From the NCBI RefSeq assembly GCF_008806595.1, contig NZ_VZRB01000015.1, positions 124,001 to 188,000 on the forward strand: DNA of 64,000 nucleotides, written 5' to 3'. The stretch is from Streptomyces luteolifulvus (lineage in GTDB: Bacteria > Actinomycetota > Actinomycetes > Streptomycetales > Streptomycetaceae). The notes beneath the pieces are model-generated. The model made no database searches, was not told the origin of the DNA, and was given only the letters and a program-made list of their open reading frames with translations. Position numbers and translations under genes: made by a program. This document shows positions 1-9,729 of this stretch, in pieces (position 1 is the first letter of the stretch; every line of letters starts with the position of its first letter).

Positions 1-1
1 C

Positions 2-241
2 GCCCTGCTGCCGCGCTACGTGGAGAGCCGGATCTACAACGCGCTGCTCCAGTCGGCCGCTTCGAAGCACGCCGCCACGCGGCGCGCGATGAAGTCGGCG
101 ACCGACAACGCCGGAGAGCTCATCGAGACGCTCTCCCGGCTTGCCAACGCGGCCCGCCAGGCCGAAATCACCCAGGAAATCAGCGAGATCGTCGGTGGCG
201 CGAGCGCCCTGGCCGACGCGACCGCGGGGAGTGACAACTAA
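2..241 (+). CDS. atpG: ATP synthase F1 gamma subunit, C-terminal part
   Basis: This is the last 79 codons of the gamma subunit, the rotating central stalk of F1 that couples proton flow in Fo to catalysis in the alpha3beta3 ring. The visible end, reading from LLPRYVESRIYNALLQS through the HAATRRAMKSATDNA segment to the final helix, is the conserved C-terminal helix region of gamma. The 5' part lies outside the window. Its TAA stop overlaps the atpD ATG by one base, so the two genes are probably translationally coupled. Identification is secure from the sequence and from the atpD/atpC context. Confidence 0.96.
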   Translation, partial: ALLPRYVESRIYNALLQSAASKHAATRRAMKSATDNAGELIETLSRLANAARQAEITQEISEIVGGASALADATAGSDN

Positions 242-1677
242 TGACCACCACTGTTGAGACGGCCACGGCGACGGGCCGCGTCGCGCGGGTCATCGGCCCG
301 GTCGTCGACGTGGAGTTCCCCGTCGACGCGATGCCGGACATCTACAACGCCCTCCACGTCGAGGTCTCCGACCCGGCCAACGCGGGCGAGAAGAAGACGC
401 TGACCCTGGAGGTCGCCCAGCACCTCGGCGACGGCCTGGTCCGCACCATCTCCATGCAGCCCACCGACGGTCTGGTCCGCCAGGCCCAGGTCACCGACAC
501 CGGCACGGGCATCACCGTCCCGGTCGGCGACTTCACCAAGGGCAAGGTGTTCAACACCCTCGGTGAGGTGCTGAACGTCGACGAGTCCTACGACGGCGAG
601 CGCTGGACCATCCACCGCAAGGCGCCGAACTTCGACGAGCTCGAGTCGAAGACCGAGATGTTCGAGACCGGCGTCAAGGTCATCGACCTCCTCACCCCGT
701 ACGTCAAGGGTGGAAAGATCGGCCTGTTCGGTGGCGCCGGCGTCGGCAAGACGGTGCTCATCCAGGAGATGATCTACCGCGTGGCCAACAACCACGACGG
801 TGTCTCCGTGTTCGCCGGTGTCGGCGAGCGCACCCGTGAGGGCAACGACCTGATCGAGGAAATGAGCGACTCGGGCGTCATCGACAAGACCGCCCTGGTC
901 TTCGGTCAGATGGACGAGCCCCCGGGCACCCGTCTGCGCGTCGCGCTGGCCGGCCTGACCATGGCCGAGTACTTCCGTGACGTCCAGAAGCAGGACGTGC
1001 TGTTCTTCATCGACAACATCTTCCGCTTCACGCAGGCCGGTTCCGAGGTGTCGACCCTGCTCGGCCGTATGCCCTCCGCGGTGGGCTACCAGCCGAACCT
1101 GGCCGACGAGATGGGTCTCCTCCAGGAGCGCATCACCTCGACCCGCGGTCACTCGATCACCTCGATGCAGGCGATCTACGTCCCCGCCGACGACCTGACC
1201 GACCCGGCCCCGGCCACCACGTTCGCCCACCTCGACGCGACGACGGTTCTCTCCCGTCCGATCTCCGAGAAGGGCATCTACCCGGCCGTGGACCCGCTGG
1301 ACTCCACGTCCCGCATCCTGGACCCGCGCTACATCGCGCAGGACCACTACGACGCCGCCATGCGCGTCAAGACGATCCTGCAGAAGTACAAGGACCTCCA
1401 GGACATCATCGCGATCCTCGGTATCGACGAGCTCGGCGAGGAGGACAAGCTCGTCGTCCACCGTGCCCGTCGCGTGGAGCGCTTCCTGTCCCAGAACACC
1501 CACGTCGCCAAGCAGTTCACCGGCGTGGACGGTTCGGACGTGCCGCTGGACGAGTCGATCACCGCGTTCAACGCGATCTGCGACGGCGAGTTCGACCACT
1601 TCCCGGAGCAGGCGTTCTTCATGTGCGGTGGTCTTGAGGACCTCAAGAACAACGCCAAGGAGCTGGGCGTCTCCTGA
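241..1677 (+). CDS. atpD: ATP synthase F1 beta subunit
   Basis: Catalytic subunit of F1-ATPase, 478 aa, the normal length for the family. The P-loop GGAGVGKT lies at residues 164-171. The C-terminal regulatory acidic loop reads DELGEED, a variant of the usual DELSEED. The N-terminal beta-barrel (about 12-90), central nucleotide-binding domain and C-terminal helical domain are all intact. The ATG shares one base with the stop of atpG. A GC-rich hairpin follows the stop and separates it from atpC. It acts on the cytoplasmic face of the membrane as part of the F1Fo complex. Confidence 0.99.
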   Translation: MTTTVETATATGRVARVIGPVVDVEFPVDAMPDIYNALHVEVSDPANAGEKKTLTLEVAQHLGDGLVRTISMQPTDGLVRQAQVTDTGTGITVPVGDFTKGKVFNTLGEVLNVDESYDGERWTIHRKAPNFDELESKTEMFETGVKVIDLLTPYVKGGKIGLFGGAGVGKTVLIQEMIYRVANNHDGVSVFAGVGERTREGNDLIEEMSDSGVIDKTALVFGQMDEPPGTRLRVALAGLTMAEYFRDVQKQDVLFFIDNIFRFTQAGSEVSTLLGRMPSAVGYQPNLADEMGLLQERITSTRGHSITSMQAIYVPADDLTDPAPATTFAHLDATTVLSRPISEKGIYPAVDPLDSTSRILDPRYIAQDHYDAAMRVKTILQKYKDLQDIIAILGIDELGEEDKLVVHRARRVERFLSQNTHVAKQFTGVDGSDVPLDESITAFNAICDGEFDHFPEQAFFMCGGLEDLKNNAKELGVS

Positions 1678-1692
1678 GCCTCGCGCTCATCT

Positions 1693-1719
1693 GAGGGGGC
1701 GGGCACGTCCCGCCCCCTC
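1693..1719 (+). terminator. intercistronic hairpin between atpD and atpC
   Basis: An 11-bp perfect stem (1693-1703 pairing with 1709-1719) with a 5-nt loop, starting 16 nt after the atpD stop and followed by only a short pyrimidine run. It lies inside the operon, so it probably reduces read-through into atpC or protects the 3' end of upstream mRNA rather than ending the operon completely. Confidence 0.6.
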
Positions 1720-1788
1720 TTCCACGCCCATTAGACTTGTACGCAACACCCGGCGCGAGAAGCCGGGTGGTGACCCGAGGAGCCACCC

Positions 1789-2163
1789 TTGGCTGCTGAG
1801 CTGCACGTCGCGCTGGTCGCGGCCGACCGAGAGGTCTGGTCCGGCGAGGCCACCCTGGTCGTTGCGCGCACCACGTCCGGCGACATCGGCGTCATGCCCG
1901 GTCACCAGCCGCTGCTCGGTGTGCTGGAGTCGGGCCCGGTGACCATCCGCACGCGTGACGGTGGAACCGTCATCGCCGCGGTGCACGGCGGTTTCATCTC
2001 GTTCGCGGACAACAAGCTGTCGCTGCTGGCCGAGATCGCCGAGCTGTCGGACGAGATCGATGTCCAGCGTGCGGAGCGGGCGCTGGAGCGCGCGAAGTCC
2101 GATGCGGACGCGCTGGCCGAGCGCCGGGCGGACGTGCGACTGCGTGCTGCGGCGGGGCGCTGA
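1789..2163 (+). CDS. atpC: ATP synthase F1 epsilon subunit
   Basis: Epsilon subunit, 124 aa, which sits at the foot of the central stalk and can inhibit ATP hydrolysis. The N-terminal beta-sandwich runs from AAELHVALVAADREVWSG and includes the conserved GDIGVMPGHQPLLGVL segment. A C-terminal helical hairpin rich in Ala/Glu/Arg follows from about residue 88. I place the start at TTG 1789 because a GAGGAG ribosome-binding site lies about 7 nt upstream and the family N-terminus begins here. It is the last gene of the atp operon and is followed by a strong terminator. Confidence 0.96.
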   Translation: MAAELHVALVAADREVWSGEATLVVARTTSGDIGVMPGHQPLLGVLESGPVTIRTRDGGTVIAAVHGGFISFADNKLSLLAEIAELSDEIDVQRAERALERAKSDADALAERRADVRLRAAAGR

Positions 2164-2189
2164 AAGCAGCGCTCCACGCGATGACGTCA

Positions 2190-2237
2190 CTCAGCCGCGG
2201 CTGGGACCGGATTCCTCCGGTCCCAGCCGCGGCTGAG
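2190..2237. terminator. atp operon terminator, 22-bp perfect stem
   Basis: A perfect 22-bp inverted repeat (2190-2211 and 2216-2237) with a TTCC loop, 26 nt after the atpC stop. There is no long T-tract, as is usual for Streptomyces terminators. Its symmetry would let it work in both directions. Confidence 0.85.
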
Positions 2238-2287
2238 GCAAATACGGGTGTTTTTTCCATTCCGTTACCTAGGAGACGAGGAGGTCG

Positions 2288-2740
2288 GTGTCGATGGTCC
2301 TCGCTCTGACTGTGTGCGGTGTGGTCGTGGCCCTCGTGGTGGTGGGGCTGTTCGTGTTCGGTCTGCGCCGCCGGCTCATCCAGCGCTCCGGCGGCACCTT
2401 CGACTGCAGTCTGCGCTGGGGTGTCCCGGAGAAATCCGACACCAGCGGCAAGGGCTGGAGCTACGGCGTCGCCCGCTACAACGGCGACCGTATCGAGTGG
2501 TACCGCGTCTTCTCCTACGCCTACCGCCCGCGCCGCGTCCTGGAGCGCTCCGCGATCGAGGTGGCCGGCCGCCGCGTCCCCGAGGGCGAGGAGGAGCTGG
2601 CGCTGCTGTCCGACGCGGTGATCCTGACCTGTGTGCACCGGGGCACGCGTCTTGAACTCGCGATGAGCGAAGACGCGCTGACCGGTTTCCTCGCGTGGCT
2701 CGAGGCAGCCCCGCCCGGTCAGCGCGTCAACGTCGCCTAG
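2288..2740 (+). CDS. DUF2550 membrane-anchored protein
   Basis: A 150-aa protein with an N-terminal transmembrane helix (about residues 2-25, ending GLFVFGLRRRL) and a cytoplasmic domain rich in aromatic and charged residues (WGVPEK, GVARYNGDRIEWYRVF). This is the DUF2550 family found next to the atp operon in many actinomycetes. Its function is unknown. The GTG start at 2288 follows a GGAG/GAGG-rich stretch; an ATG two codons later is an alternative. The conserved position behind the ATP synthase genes is suggestive, but the terminator at 2190-2237 makes it a separate transcription unit. Confidence 0.85.
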   Translation: MSMVLALTVCGVVVALVVVGLFVFGLRRRLIQRSGGTFDCSLRWGVPEKSDTSGKGWSYGVARYNGDRIEWYRVFSYAYRPRRVLERSAIEVAGRRVPEGEEELALLSDAVILTCVHRGTRLELAMSEDALTGFLAWLEAAPPGQRVNVA

Positions 2741-2780
2741 CTCTTGCGGTTCTTACGGTTTTCTTGCGGCAATTCCCTTG

Positions 2781-4601
<1,821 letters not shown>

Positions 4602-4670
4602 GCTGCGCCTCCTTGTCGGGGAGTCAGGGGCAGGCATGACTGAGCCTCATGCCGCACTCATGGTGCGGTG

Positions 4671-4712
4671 AGAATAGAGAGGTCTGGACCACGGGTCAAT
4701 AGGTCTGGACCA
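4671..4712 (-). promoter_or_regulatory. chitinase promoter with two 12-bp direct repeats
   Basis: Read on the minus strand, TGGTCCAGACCT occurs twice (4712-4701 and 4691-4680), 21 bp apart. A -35 TTGACC (4699-4694) lies between the copies. A 17-bp spacer containing the second copy leads to a -10 TATTCT (4676-4671). This repeat is the known Streptomyces chitinase control element. It resembles the DasR operator core TGGTCTAGACCA, so both pathway-specific control and GlcNAc-responsive control are likely. Predicted transcription start is near 4664. Confidence 0.88.
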
Positions 4713-4731
4713 TTAGTCCCTTGGGGGCGTG

Positions 4732-5391
4732 TTACGCCCCCGGGATCCCCAGTTCCTGCGCCAGCACCGCCGCTTGGACCCGGCTGCGCAGCTCCAGCTT
4801 CCCCAGCAGCCGGCTGACGTGCGTCTTCACGGTGGCCTCCGCCATGTCGAGACGGCCGGCGATACCGGCGTTGGACAGGCCCTCGCCGAGGCACGACAGC
4901 ACCTCGCGCTCACGACGGGTGAGGGTGTCGAGGACCGCCGGATCGGCCGTCGGCCGCCGTACCGGCTTCGCCGCGAACTCGGCGATCAGACGACGGGTGA
5001 CGGCGGGCGCGATCAGTCCCTCCCCGCGCGCCACGGTCCGTACGGCGTCGAGCAGATCGCCCGCCTCCGTGTTCTTCAGCAGAAAGCCGGCGGCACCGGC
5101 CCGCAGCGCCCCGAACACATACTCGTCGAGGTCGAAGGTGGTGAGCACGAGCACGTCCGCCAGCCCCTCCCCGACCACCTTCCGGGTCGCCGACACCCCG
5201 TCCAGACGCGGCATCTGAATGTCCATCAGTACGAGATCGGGCCGCAGCTCACGGGCCAGCGCCACCGCCTGCTCGCCGTCCGCCGCCTCACCCACCACCT
5301 CGATGTCGCCCGCACTGCGCAGGATCAGTACCAGCCCGGCCCGGACGGCGGACTGGTCCTCGGCGACGAGGACACGGACGGGGCGGCTCAT
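4732..5391 (-). CDS. chiR: NarL/LuxR-type response regulator beside chitinase (ChiR-like)
   Basis: A 219-aa response regulator. The receiver domain (about 1-120) has the acidic pair E11/D12 and phospho-acceptor D57 (LVLMDIQMP). The C-terminal LuxR HTH (about 148-215) contains LTRREREVLSCLGEGLSN and ATVKTHVSRLLGKL. Its start overlaps the kinase stop by 4 bp (5388-5391), so the pair is co-translated. It is transcribed toward the chitinase and ends about 20 bp from the chitinase repeats. ChiS/ChiR pairs control adjacent chitinase genes in other streptomycetes, so control of the chitinase is likely but inferred from position. Confidence 0.88.
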   Translation of the reverse strand: MSRPVRVLVAEDQSAVRAGLVLILRSAGDIEVVGEAADGEQAVALARELRPDLVLMDIQMPRLDGVSATRKVVGEGLADVLVLTTFDLDEYVFGALRAGAAGFLLKNTEAGDLLDAVRTVARGEGLIAPAVTRRLIAEFAAKPVRRPTADPAVLDTLTRREREVLSCLGEGLSNAGIAGRLDMAEATVKTHVSRLLGKLELRSRVQAAVLAQELGIPGA

Positions 5392-6569
5392 GCGGAGTCT
5401 CCTTCGGTGACGGGGAGGGCGGCGCGTACGGCCCAGTGGTCGCCGTCCGGTCCGGCGTCGAACGTGCCGCCGAGCAGCGCGGCCCGCTCCCGCATCCCGA
5501 CGAGTCCGGCACCGGAGCCCGGCGCACGCGGGCCGTCCCGGTGGCCGTACGGGCTGTCCACGCGCACGTCGAGCACACCGTCGCGCCGGGCGAGCGTGAC
5601 GGTGACCCGGCCCGGGCGCGCGTGCTTGAGGGCGTTGGTCAGCGACTCCTGGACGATCCGGTACGCGGCGAGCTCGACCGGGGCCGGCACCTGGCCGTGG
5701 TCGGTGTCGAGGGTGACGTCCAGGCCGTTGGCGCGGGCACCGTCGACCAGCGCGCCGAGGCCGTCCAGGGTGGGGGCGGCGGCGGGTTCGGCGTCGCCGC
5801 CCGAGTCCCGCAGGATCCCGATCAGCCGCCGCATCTCCGCGAGCCCCTCGACGCTGTTCTCACGGATGACGGACAGGGCGTCCCGCGAGGTCTCCGGCTC
5901 GTCGAGGGACAGGGCCGCCGTGGAGTGGATGGCGATCGCGGACAGATGGTTGGCGACCATGTCGTGCAGCTCCCGGGCCATGCGCGCCCGCTCGGCCGTG
6001 ACCGCCTGGGCGCGGTCCATCTCGGCCAGCAGCGCGGTCTGCTCGGCGCGCAGCCGGGCCGCCTCGGCCGCGTCGCGGTGGTTGCGGACGACCCAGCCCG
6101 TGGCCGCGGGCGCGAGGGCCACCACGCCGACGCCGACGCCGATCAGCAGTCCCTGCGGGTCGCGCCAGAGCGCCGCGGGCACCACTGCGCCGATCACCGT
6201 CAGCAGTCCCGTGAGCCAGGGGAGGCGGCGGGCCAGGGCGGGGGAGCCGTACAGGACGGCCGCGTACATCAGATCGGTGAACAGCACGACCGTGACCACG
6301 CTGCCCCGGGTCACGGTGTCGGCGACCAGCGCGGCCGTACCGATCACCAGGCCCAGCCGGGGCCGGGTGCGGCGCAGCAGTTCGCAGCCGGCCATCACCA
6401 CCAGCGGCACCAGGACGGCCCAGTACGCCGGCCACAGCACCAGGTCGTCCGAGGCGTCCCGCGGGCTGAGCCCCAGGCCCCACATCAGCAGCCCGCCGAG
6501 CAGCCCGCCCACCGCGATGTGCACGTCGTGCGGGTGCGGTCGGGGCAGTCGTACGGCCATGTCCTCCAT
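5388..6569 (-). CDS. chiS: membrane histidine kinase, HisKA_3 type (ChiS-like)
   Basis: Sensor kinase of about 393 aa. An N-terminal membrane region of four to six hydrophobic segments (from HIAVGGLLGGLLMWGLG to LLIGVGVGVVALAP) is followed by a DHp helix with the phospho-acceptor motif ERARMARELHDMVANHLS and a HATPase domain ending with GSGAGLVGMRERAALLGG. This is the short NarL-partner class. The start is uncertain: ATG 6569 or ATG 6560. GGAGG sits only 2 nt before the latter, so I prefer 6569. It overlaps the regulator gene by 4 bp. The signal sensed is unknown. Confidence 0.87.
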   Translation of the reverse strand: MEDMAVRLPRPHPHDVHIAVGGLLGGLLMWGLGLSPRDASDDLVLWPAYWAVLVPLVVMAGCELLRRTRPRLGLVIGTAALVADTVTRGSVVTVVLFTDLMYAAVLYGSPALARRLPWLTGLLTVIGAVVPAALWRDPQGLLIGVGVGVVALAPAATGWVVRNHRDAAEAARLRAEQTALLAEMDRAQAVTAERARMARELHDMVANHLSAIAIHSTAALSLDEPETSRDALSVIRENSVEGLAEMRRLIGILRDSGGDAEPAAAPTLDGLGALVDGARANGLDVTLDTDHGQVPAPVELAAYRIVQESLTNALKHARPGRVTVTLARRDGVLDVRVDSPYGHRDGPRAPGSGAGLVGMRERAALLGGTFDAGPDGDHWAVRAALPVTEGDSA

Positions 6570-6714
6570 CCAACCAACCCCGCGCCCCGCCCGCGTGCTC
6601 CCCGGGAACGGTCCCCGACTGCATCGTTCGATGTACGGCGACCTCGTCACCGCCGACGACGTATCCGGCCGGGCCCGCCGGGAGGCTTGGGAAGGTGACC
6701 GGAAGGAGCGAGTC

Positions 6715-7410
6715 GTGGTCGTCGCGTTGATCATCGCCTGTGAGGTCGGCTTCTGGGTGCTGCTGGCACTGGGCCTGGCCGTCCGCTACCTGCTGAACTG
6801 GCGCCGCACGAGCGTGGCGCTGCTGCTGTGCGAGCCGGCGCTGGAGCTGGTCCTCTTCGCGGCGACCGCGGTGGACCTGAAGAACGGCGCCGAGCCGGGC
6901 TGGGAGCACGGGCTGGCGGCGCTGTACATCGGCTACACGGTCGCGTACGGCCACTGCACCGTCCGCTGGCTCGACGGCCACGCCGCCCACCGTCTGGCCG
7001 GTGGCCCGCCCCCGCCGAAGCCGCCGCGCCACGGCAGGGCGCGGGCCCGCCACGAGGGCCGCCTGTGGCTGCGCACGCTCCTGGCCGCGGCCGTCGCGTG
7101 CGCGCTGCTCCAAGGGGCGGTCTGGTACGTGGGCGACGGCGACACCTCGTCGCTGCGGGCCTTCCAGTGGGCGGCACTCAGGGCCGCGGGAATCCACGGT
7201 CTGATCGCCCTGACGTATGTGATCCGGCCGAAGAAGGCCCCCTCGTCAGCGCTCCCGGCAGGGGACCGCGACCACGCCGCGGAGGCCCTCGCCGGCCGTG
7301 CGGGCAAGAACGCCCAGCGCCCTGAAGGGGCGCGGGGAACTGCGCGACCAGCCACGACGGCGCCGCAGACGGCCGACGACGCATCGCGCCTATTCCGGCG
7401 GAGCGCCTAG
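6715..7410 (+). CDS. hypothetical multi-pass membrane protein
   Basis: 231 aa. An N-terminal hydrophobic helix (VVVALIIACEVGFWVLLALGL) and at least three further membrane segments (LLLCEPALELVLFAATAVDL, LAALYIGYTVAYG, LLAAAVACALLQGAVWYVG) precede a hydrophilic Ala/Arg/Glu-rich tail. I recognise no catalytic motif. GTG 6715 follows AAGGAG with 7-nt spacing. It is divergent from the kinase gene. Its stop codon shares bases with the stop of the convergent adenosyltransferase gene. It resembles unnamed streptomycete membrane proteins with a DUF2127-like look, but I would not assign a family. Confidence 0.75.
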   Translation: MVVALIIACEVGFWVLLALGLAVRYLLNWRRTSVALLLCEPALELVLFAATAVDLKNGAEPGWEHGLAALYIGYTVAYGHCTVRWLDGHAAHRLAGGPPPPKPPRHGRARARHEGRLWLRTLLAAAVACALLQGAVWYVGDGDTSSLRAFQWAALRAAGIHGLIALTYVIRPKKAPSSALPAGDRDHAAEALAGRAGKNAQRPEGARGTARPATTAPQTADDASRLFRRSA

Positions 7411-7979
7411 CGTTCGCCGCCCGGGACCCAGAGCACGTCCCCGATGTCCTTGTTGGCCGTGCGGGCAAGAATGAACAGCAGGTCCGACAGGCGGTTGAGG
7501 TAGGTCGCCGTCAGGGGGTTCATCACCTCGCCGTGGGCCTCCAGCGCGGCCCAGGTAGAGCGCTCGGCCCGGCGTACGACCGTGCAGGCCTGGTGGAGCA
7601 GGGCCGCGCCCGGGGTACCGCCGGGCAGGATGAAGGAGCGCAGCTTCTCCAGCCGTTCGTTGAAGCGGTCGCAGTCCGCCTCCAGCTTGTCGATGTAGAA
7701 CTGCTCGACCCGCAGGGGCGGGAACTCCGGGTTCTCCGACACCGGCGTCGACAGGTCCGCGCCCACGTCGAACAGGTCGTTCTGGACGCGGGTGAGAACC
7801 TCGACGATCTCCTCGTCCAGACCGCCCAGCGCGATCGCCGTGCCGATCACCGCGTTCGCCTCGTTGGCGTCCGCGTACGCGGAGATCCGCAGGTCGGTCT
7901 TGGCCACCCGGCTCATGTCCCCGAGGGCGGTGGTGCCCTTGTCGCCGGTTCTGGTGTAGATGCGCGTCAGATTGACCAT
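7407..7979 (-). CDS. cob(I)alamin adenosyltransferase, PduO type
   Basis: 190 aa, typical of single-domain PduO-type ATP:cob(I)alamin adenosyltransferases. These attach the 5'-deoxyadenosyl group to reduced B12 and deliver coenzyme B12 to mutases. The ATP-binding N-terminus IYTRTGDKGTTALGD is present, as are the family segments VQNDLFDVGADLSTP, FILPGGTPGAALLHQAC, VVRRAER and YLNRLSDLLFILAR. ATG 7979 fits the family N-terminus MVNLTRIYTRTGDKG. There is no Shine-Dalgarno sequence, and TACGCT ends 6 nt before the ATG, so the mRNA may be leaderless. Its clients IcmA and methylmalonyl-CoA mutase act with MeaB (26724) and the epimerase (24883), also in this window. Confidence 0.94.
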   Translation of the reverse strand: MVNLTRIYTRTGDKGTTALGDMSRVAKTDLRISAYADANEANAVIGTAIALGGLDEEIVEVLTRVQNDLFDVGADLSTPVSENPEFPPLRVEQFYIDKLEADCDRFNERLEKLRSFILPGGTPGAALLHQACTVVRRAERSTWAALEAHGEVMNPLTATYLNRLSDLLFILARTANKDIGDVLWVPGGER

Positions 7980-8195
7980 GAGGTCAGCGTAGTTACGTGG
8001 CCGGGCCGGGGCCAAGGCGGATCCAGGAGCTCAACTACGCCGTACGAGGCGTCCCCTGACGCCTGCCGGTGTGATGTCCGTCATTTGAGACGTGACGCGC
8101 ATTACTTCCTGGTCACACAGCCCCTCACGACCGCTAGTGTCCGCCGGAGAGCCATACGTAAGCAGCGTGTAAGCGTTTCAAAGGGGAGTCGCACA

Positions 8196-9044
8196 GTGGC
8201 ACGGAAGCTTGCCGTCATCGGCGCCGGACTCATGGGGTCCGGTATCGCCCAGGTCTCCGCGCAGGCGGGCTGGGACGTCGTACTGCGCGACGTCACCGAC
8301 GAGGCGCTCCAGCGTGGCACCGACGGCATCAAGGCCTCGTACGACAAGTTCGTCAGCAAGGGCAAGCTGGAGGCGCACGACGCCGACGCCGCGCTCGCCC
8401 GCATCACCGCGACGACCGACCTGGATGCCGTCGCCGACGCGGACGTCGTCGTCGAGGCGGTCTTCGAGAAGCTGGAGATCAAGCACGAGATCTTCCGTGC
8501 GCTGGACAAGATCGTGCGCGACGACGCCGTGCTCGCCTCCAACACCTCCGCCATCCCGATCACCAAGATTGCGGCCGTGACGGAACGTCCGGAGCGCGTG
8601 GTCGGCACGCACTTCTTCTCGCCGGTCCCGATGATGCAGCTGTGCGAGCTGGTGCGCGGCTACAAGACGAGCGACGAAACCCTCGCCACCGCGCGGGAGT
8701 TCGCCGAGTCCGTCGGCAAGACCTGCATCGTCGTCAACCGTGACGTGGCCGGCTTCGTCACCACCCGGCTCATCTCGGCGCTCATCGTCGAGGCCGCCAA
8801 GCTGTACGAGTCGGGCGTCGCCACCGCCGAGGACATCGACCTCGCCTGCAAGCTGGGCTTCGGCCACGCCATGGGCCCGCTGGCCACGGCGGACCTGACC
8901 GGCGTCGACATCCTGCTGCACGCCACCAGCAACATCTACACCGAGTCCCAGGACGAGAAGTTCGCGCCGCCGGAGCTGATGCGCCGGATGGTTGACGCCG
9001 GTGACATCGGACGCAAGAGCGGGCAGGGCTTCTACAAGCACTGA
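8196..9044 (+). CDS. 3-hydroxybutyryl-CoA dehydrogenase
   Basis: 282 aa, the standard length for short 3-hydroxyacyl-CoA dehydrogenases that oxidise or reduce 3-hydroxybutyryl/acetoacetyl-CoA with NAD(P). A Rossmann motif GAGLMGSGIAQ is found at residues 8-18. The catalytic His lies in RVVGTHFFSPVPMM, with the downstream NRDVAGFVTTRL segment and C-terminal DLACKLGFGHAMGPLATADLTG. GTG 8196 follows AAGGGGAG. It stands alone. Likely roles are fatty-acid and butyrate turnover or supply of C4 units, and the thiolase at 25472 makes the matching C2+C2 step possible. Confidence 0.95.
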   Translation: MARKLAVIGAGLMGSGIAQVSAQAGWDVVLRDVTDEALQRGTDGIKASYDKFVSKGKLEAHDADAALARITATTDLDAVADADVVVEAVFEKLEIKHEIFRALDKIVRDDAVLASNTSAIPITKIAAVTERPERVVGTHFFSPVPMMQLCELVRGYKTSDETLATAREFAESVGKTCIVVNRDVAGFVTTRLISALIVEAAKLYESGVATAEDIDLACKLGFGHAMGPLATADLTGVDILLHATSNIYTESQDEKFAPPELMRRMVDAGDIGRKSGQGFYKH

Positions 9045-9108
9045 AACCGCACGTGCCCCGGCTGTATCACTCGCCGGGGTGAATTGGGTATCGGTTCGCT
9101 TACAGACG

Positions 9109-9143
9109 GCAACCTCTGAGGGTCCCACACCGTCAGAGGTTGC
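9109..9143. repeat. inverted repeat between dehydrogenase and STAS gene
   Basis: GCAACCTCTGA (9109-9119) and its exact complement (9133-9143) are separated by 13 nt, 64 nt past the dehydrogenase stop and 45 nt before the STAS start. It could be a terminator for the dehydrogenase or an operator for the STAS gene; the sequence alone does not decide. Confidence 0.55.
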
Positions 9144-9187
9144 ATCACCACATCACGGAGAACCAGACGCATCCACGGGGAGCGCAT

Positions 9188-9511
9188 ATGTTCATCAGGG
9201 GCGACCACGCCGAGCTGGTCGTCGGGGGCCGCCTCGACGTCCGTAGCGCGGCGGACGCCCGTACGGTCCTGCACACGGCCGTCGACGACGGAGTCGGTGA
9301 CCTGGTGCTCGACCTGTCCGAGCTGGACTCCTGGGACGCCACCGGGCTCGGGGTGATCATGGGGGCACACCGACGGGCCGGCCGCTGCGGGCGGCGACTG
9401 GTGCTGCGGGGCGTACCGCCTCAGATGCAGCGCCTGCTGGTGGCCACCAGGCTCCATCGCATTCTGGCGATCGAGGGCGGCATCGGGGTCGACTCCCTGC
9501 CCAGGGTGTGA
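9188..9511 (+). CDS. STAS-domain protein, anti-sigma-factor-antagonist-like
   Basis: 107 aa covering one STAS domain of the SpoIIAA/BldG fold (VVGGRLDVRSAADARTVL, VLDLSELDSWDATGLGVIMGAHR). Classical antagonists have D-S-S-G at the loop where the partner kinase phosphorylates the first Ser. Here the loop is D-A-T-G, so the usual phospho-acceptor is Ala and only the adjacent Thr could be used. It may therefore act as a constitutive or differently controlled antagonist. ATG 9188 follows GGGGAG by 4 nt. It lies 218 bp upstream of the STAND-like ATPase gene in the same orientation. Confidence 0.85.
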   Translation: MFIRGDHAELVVGGRLDVRSAADARTVLHTAVDDGVGDLVLDLSELDSWDATGLGVIMGAHRRAGRCGRRLVLRGVPPQMQRLLVATRLHRILAIEGGIGVDSLPRV

Positions 9512-9729
9512 CAGATCCCTCGGAAGTGTCGACGCGCGGATTCCTCATGAGACTGTGACCTCTCGTACGGCGCGGTACCCCGGACTGTCGGAGATACTGA
9601 CCAAAGGTTTAAGGTTCGGTCGCCCGCTGCGTGACAACCCTTGAGCGGGCCCGGACCAGAAGCGACAGCGCGGTGTGCGGCAAGGCCGGGAGGGGCTCGG
9701 CACACGACGCTTTTGGGGGGCTTGGACCT

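Noticed and set aside
238..1599. Long open frame antisense to atpD
   Set aside because: Shadow of the very GC-rich beta-subunit gene; the protein is low-complexity Gly/Val/Asp/Arg.
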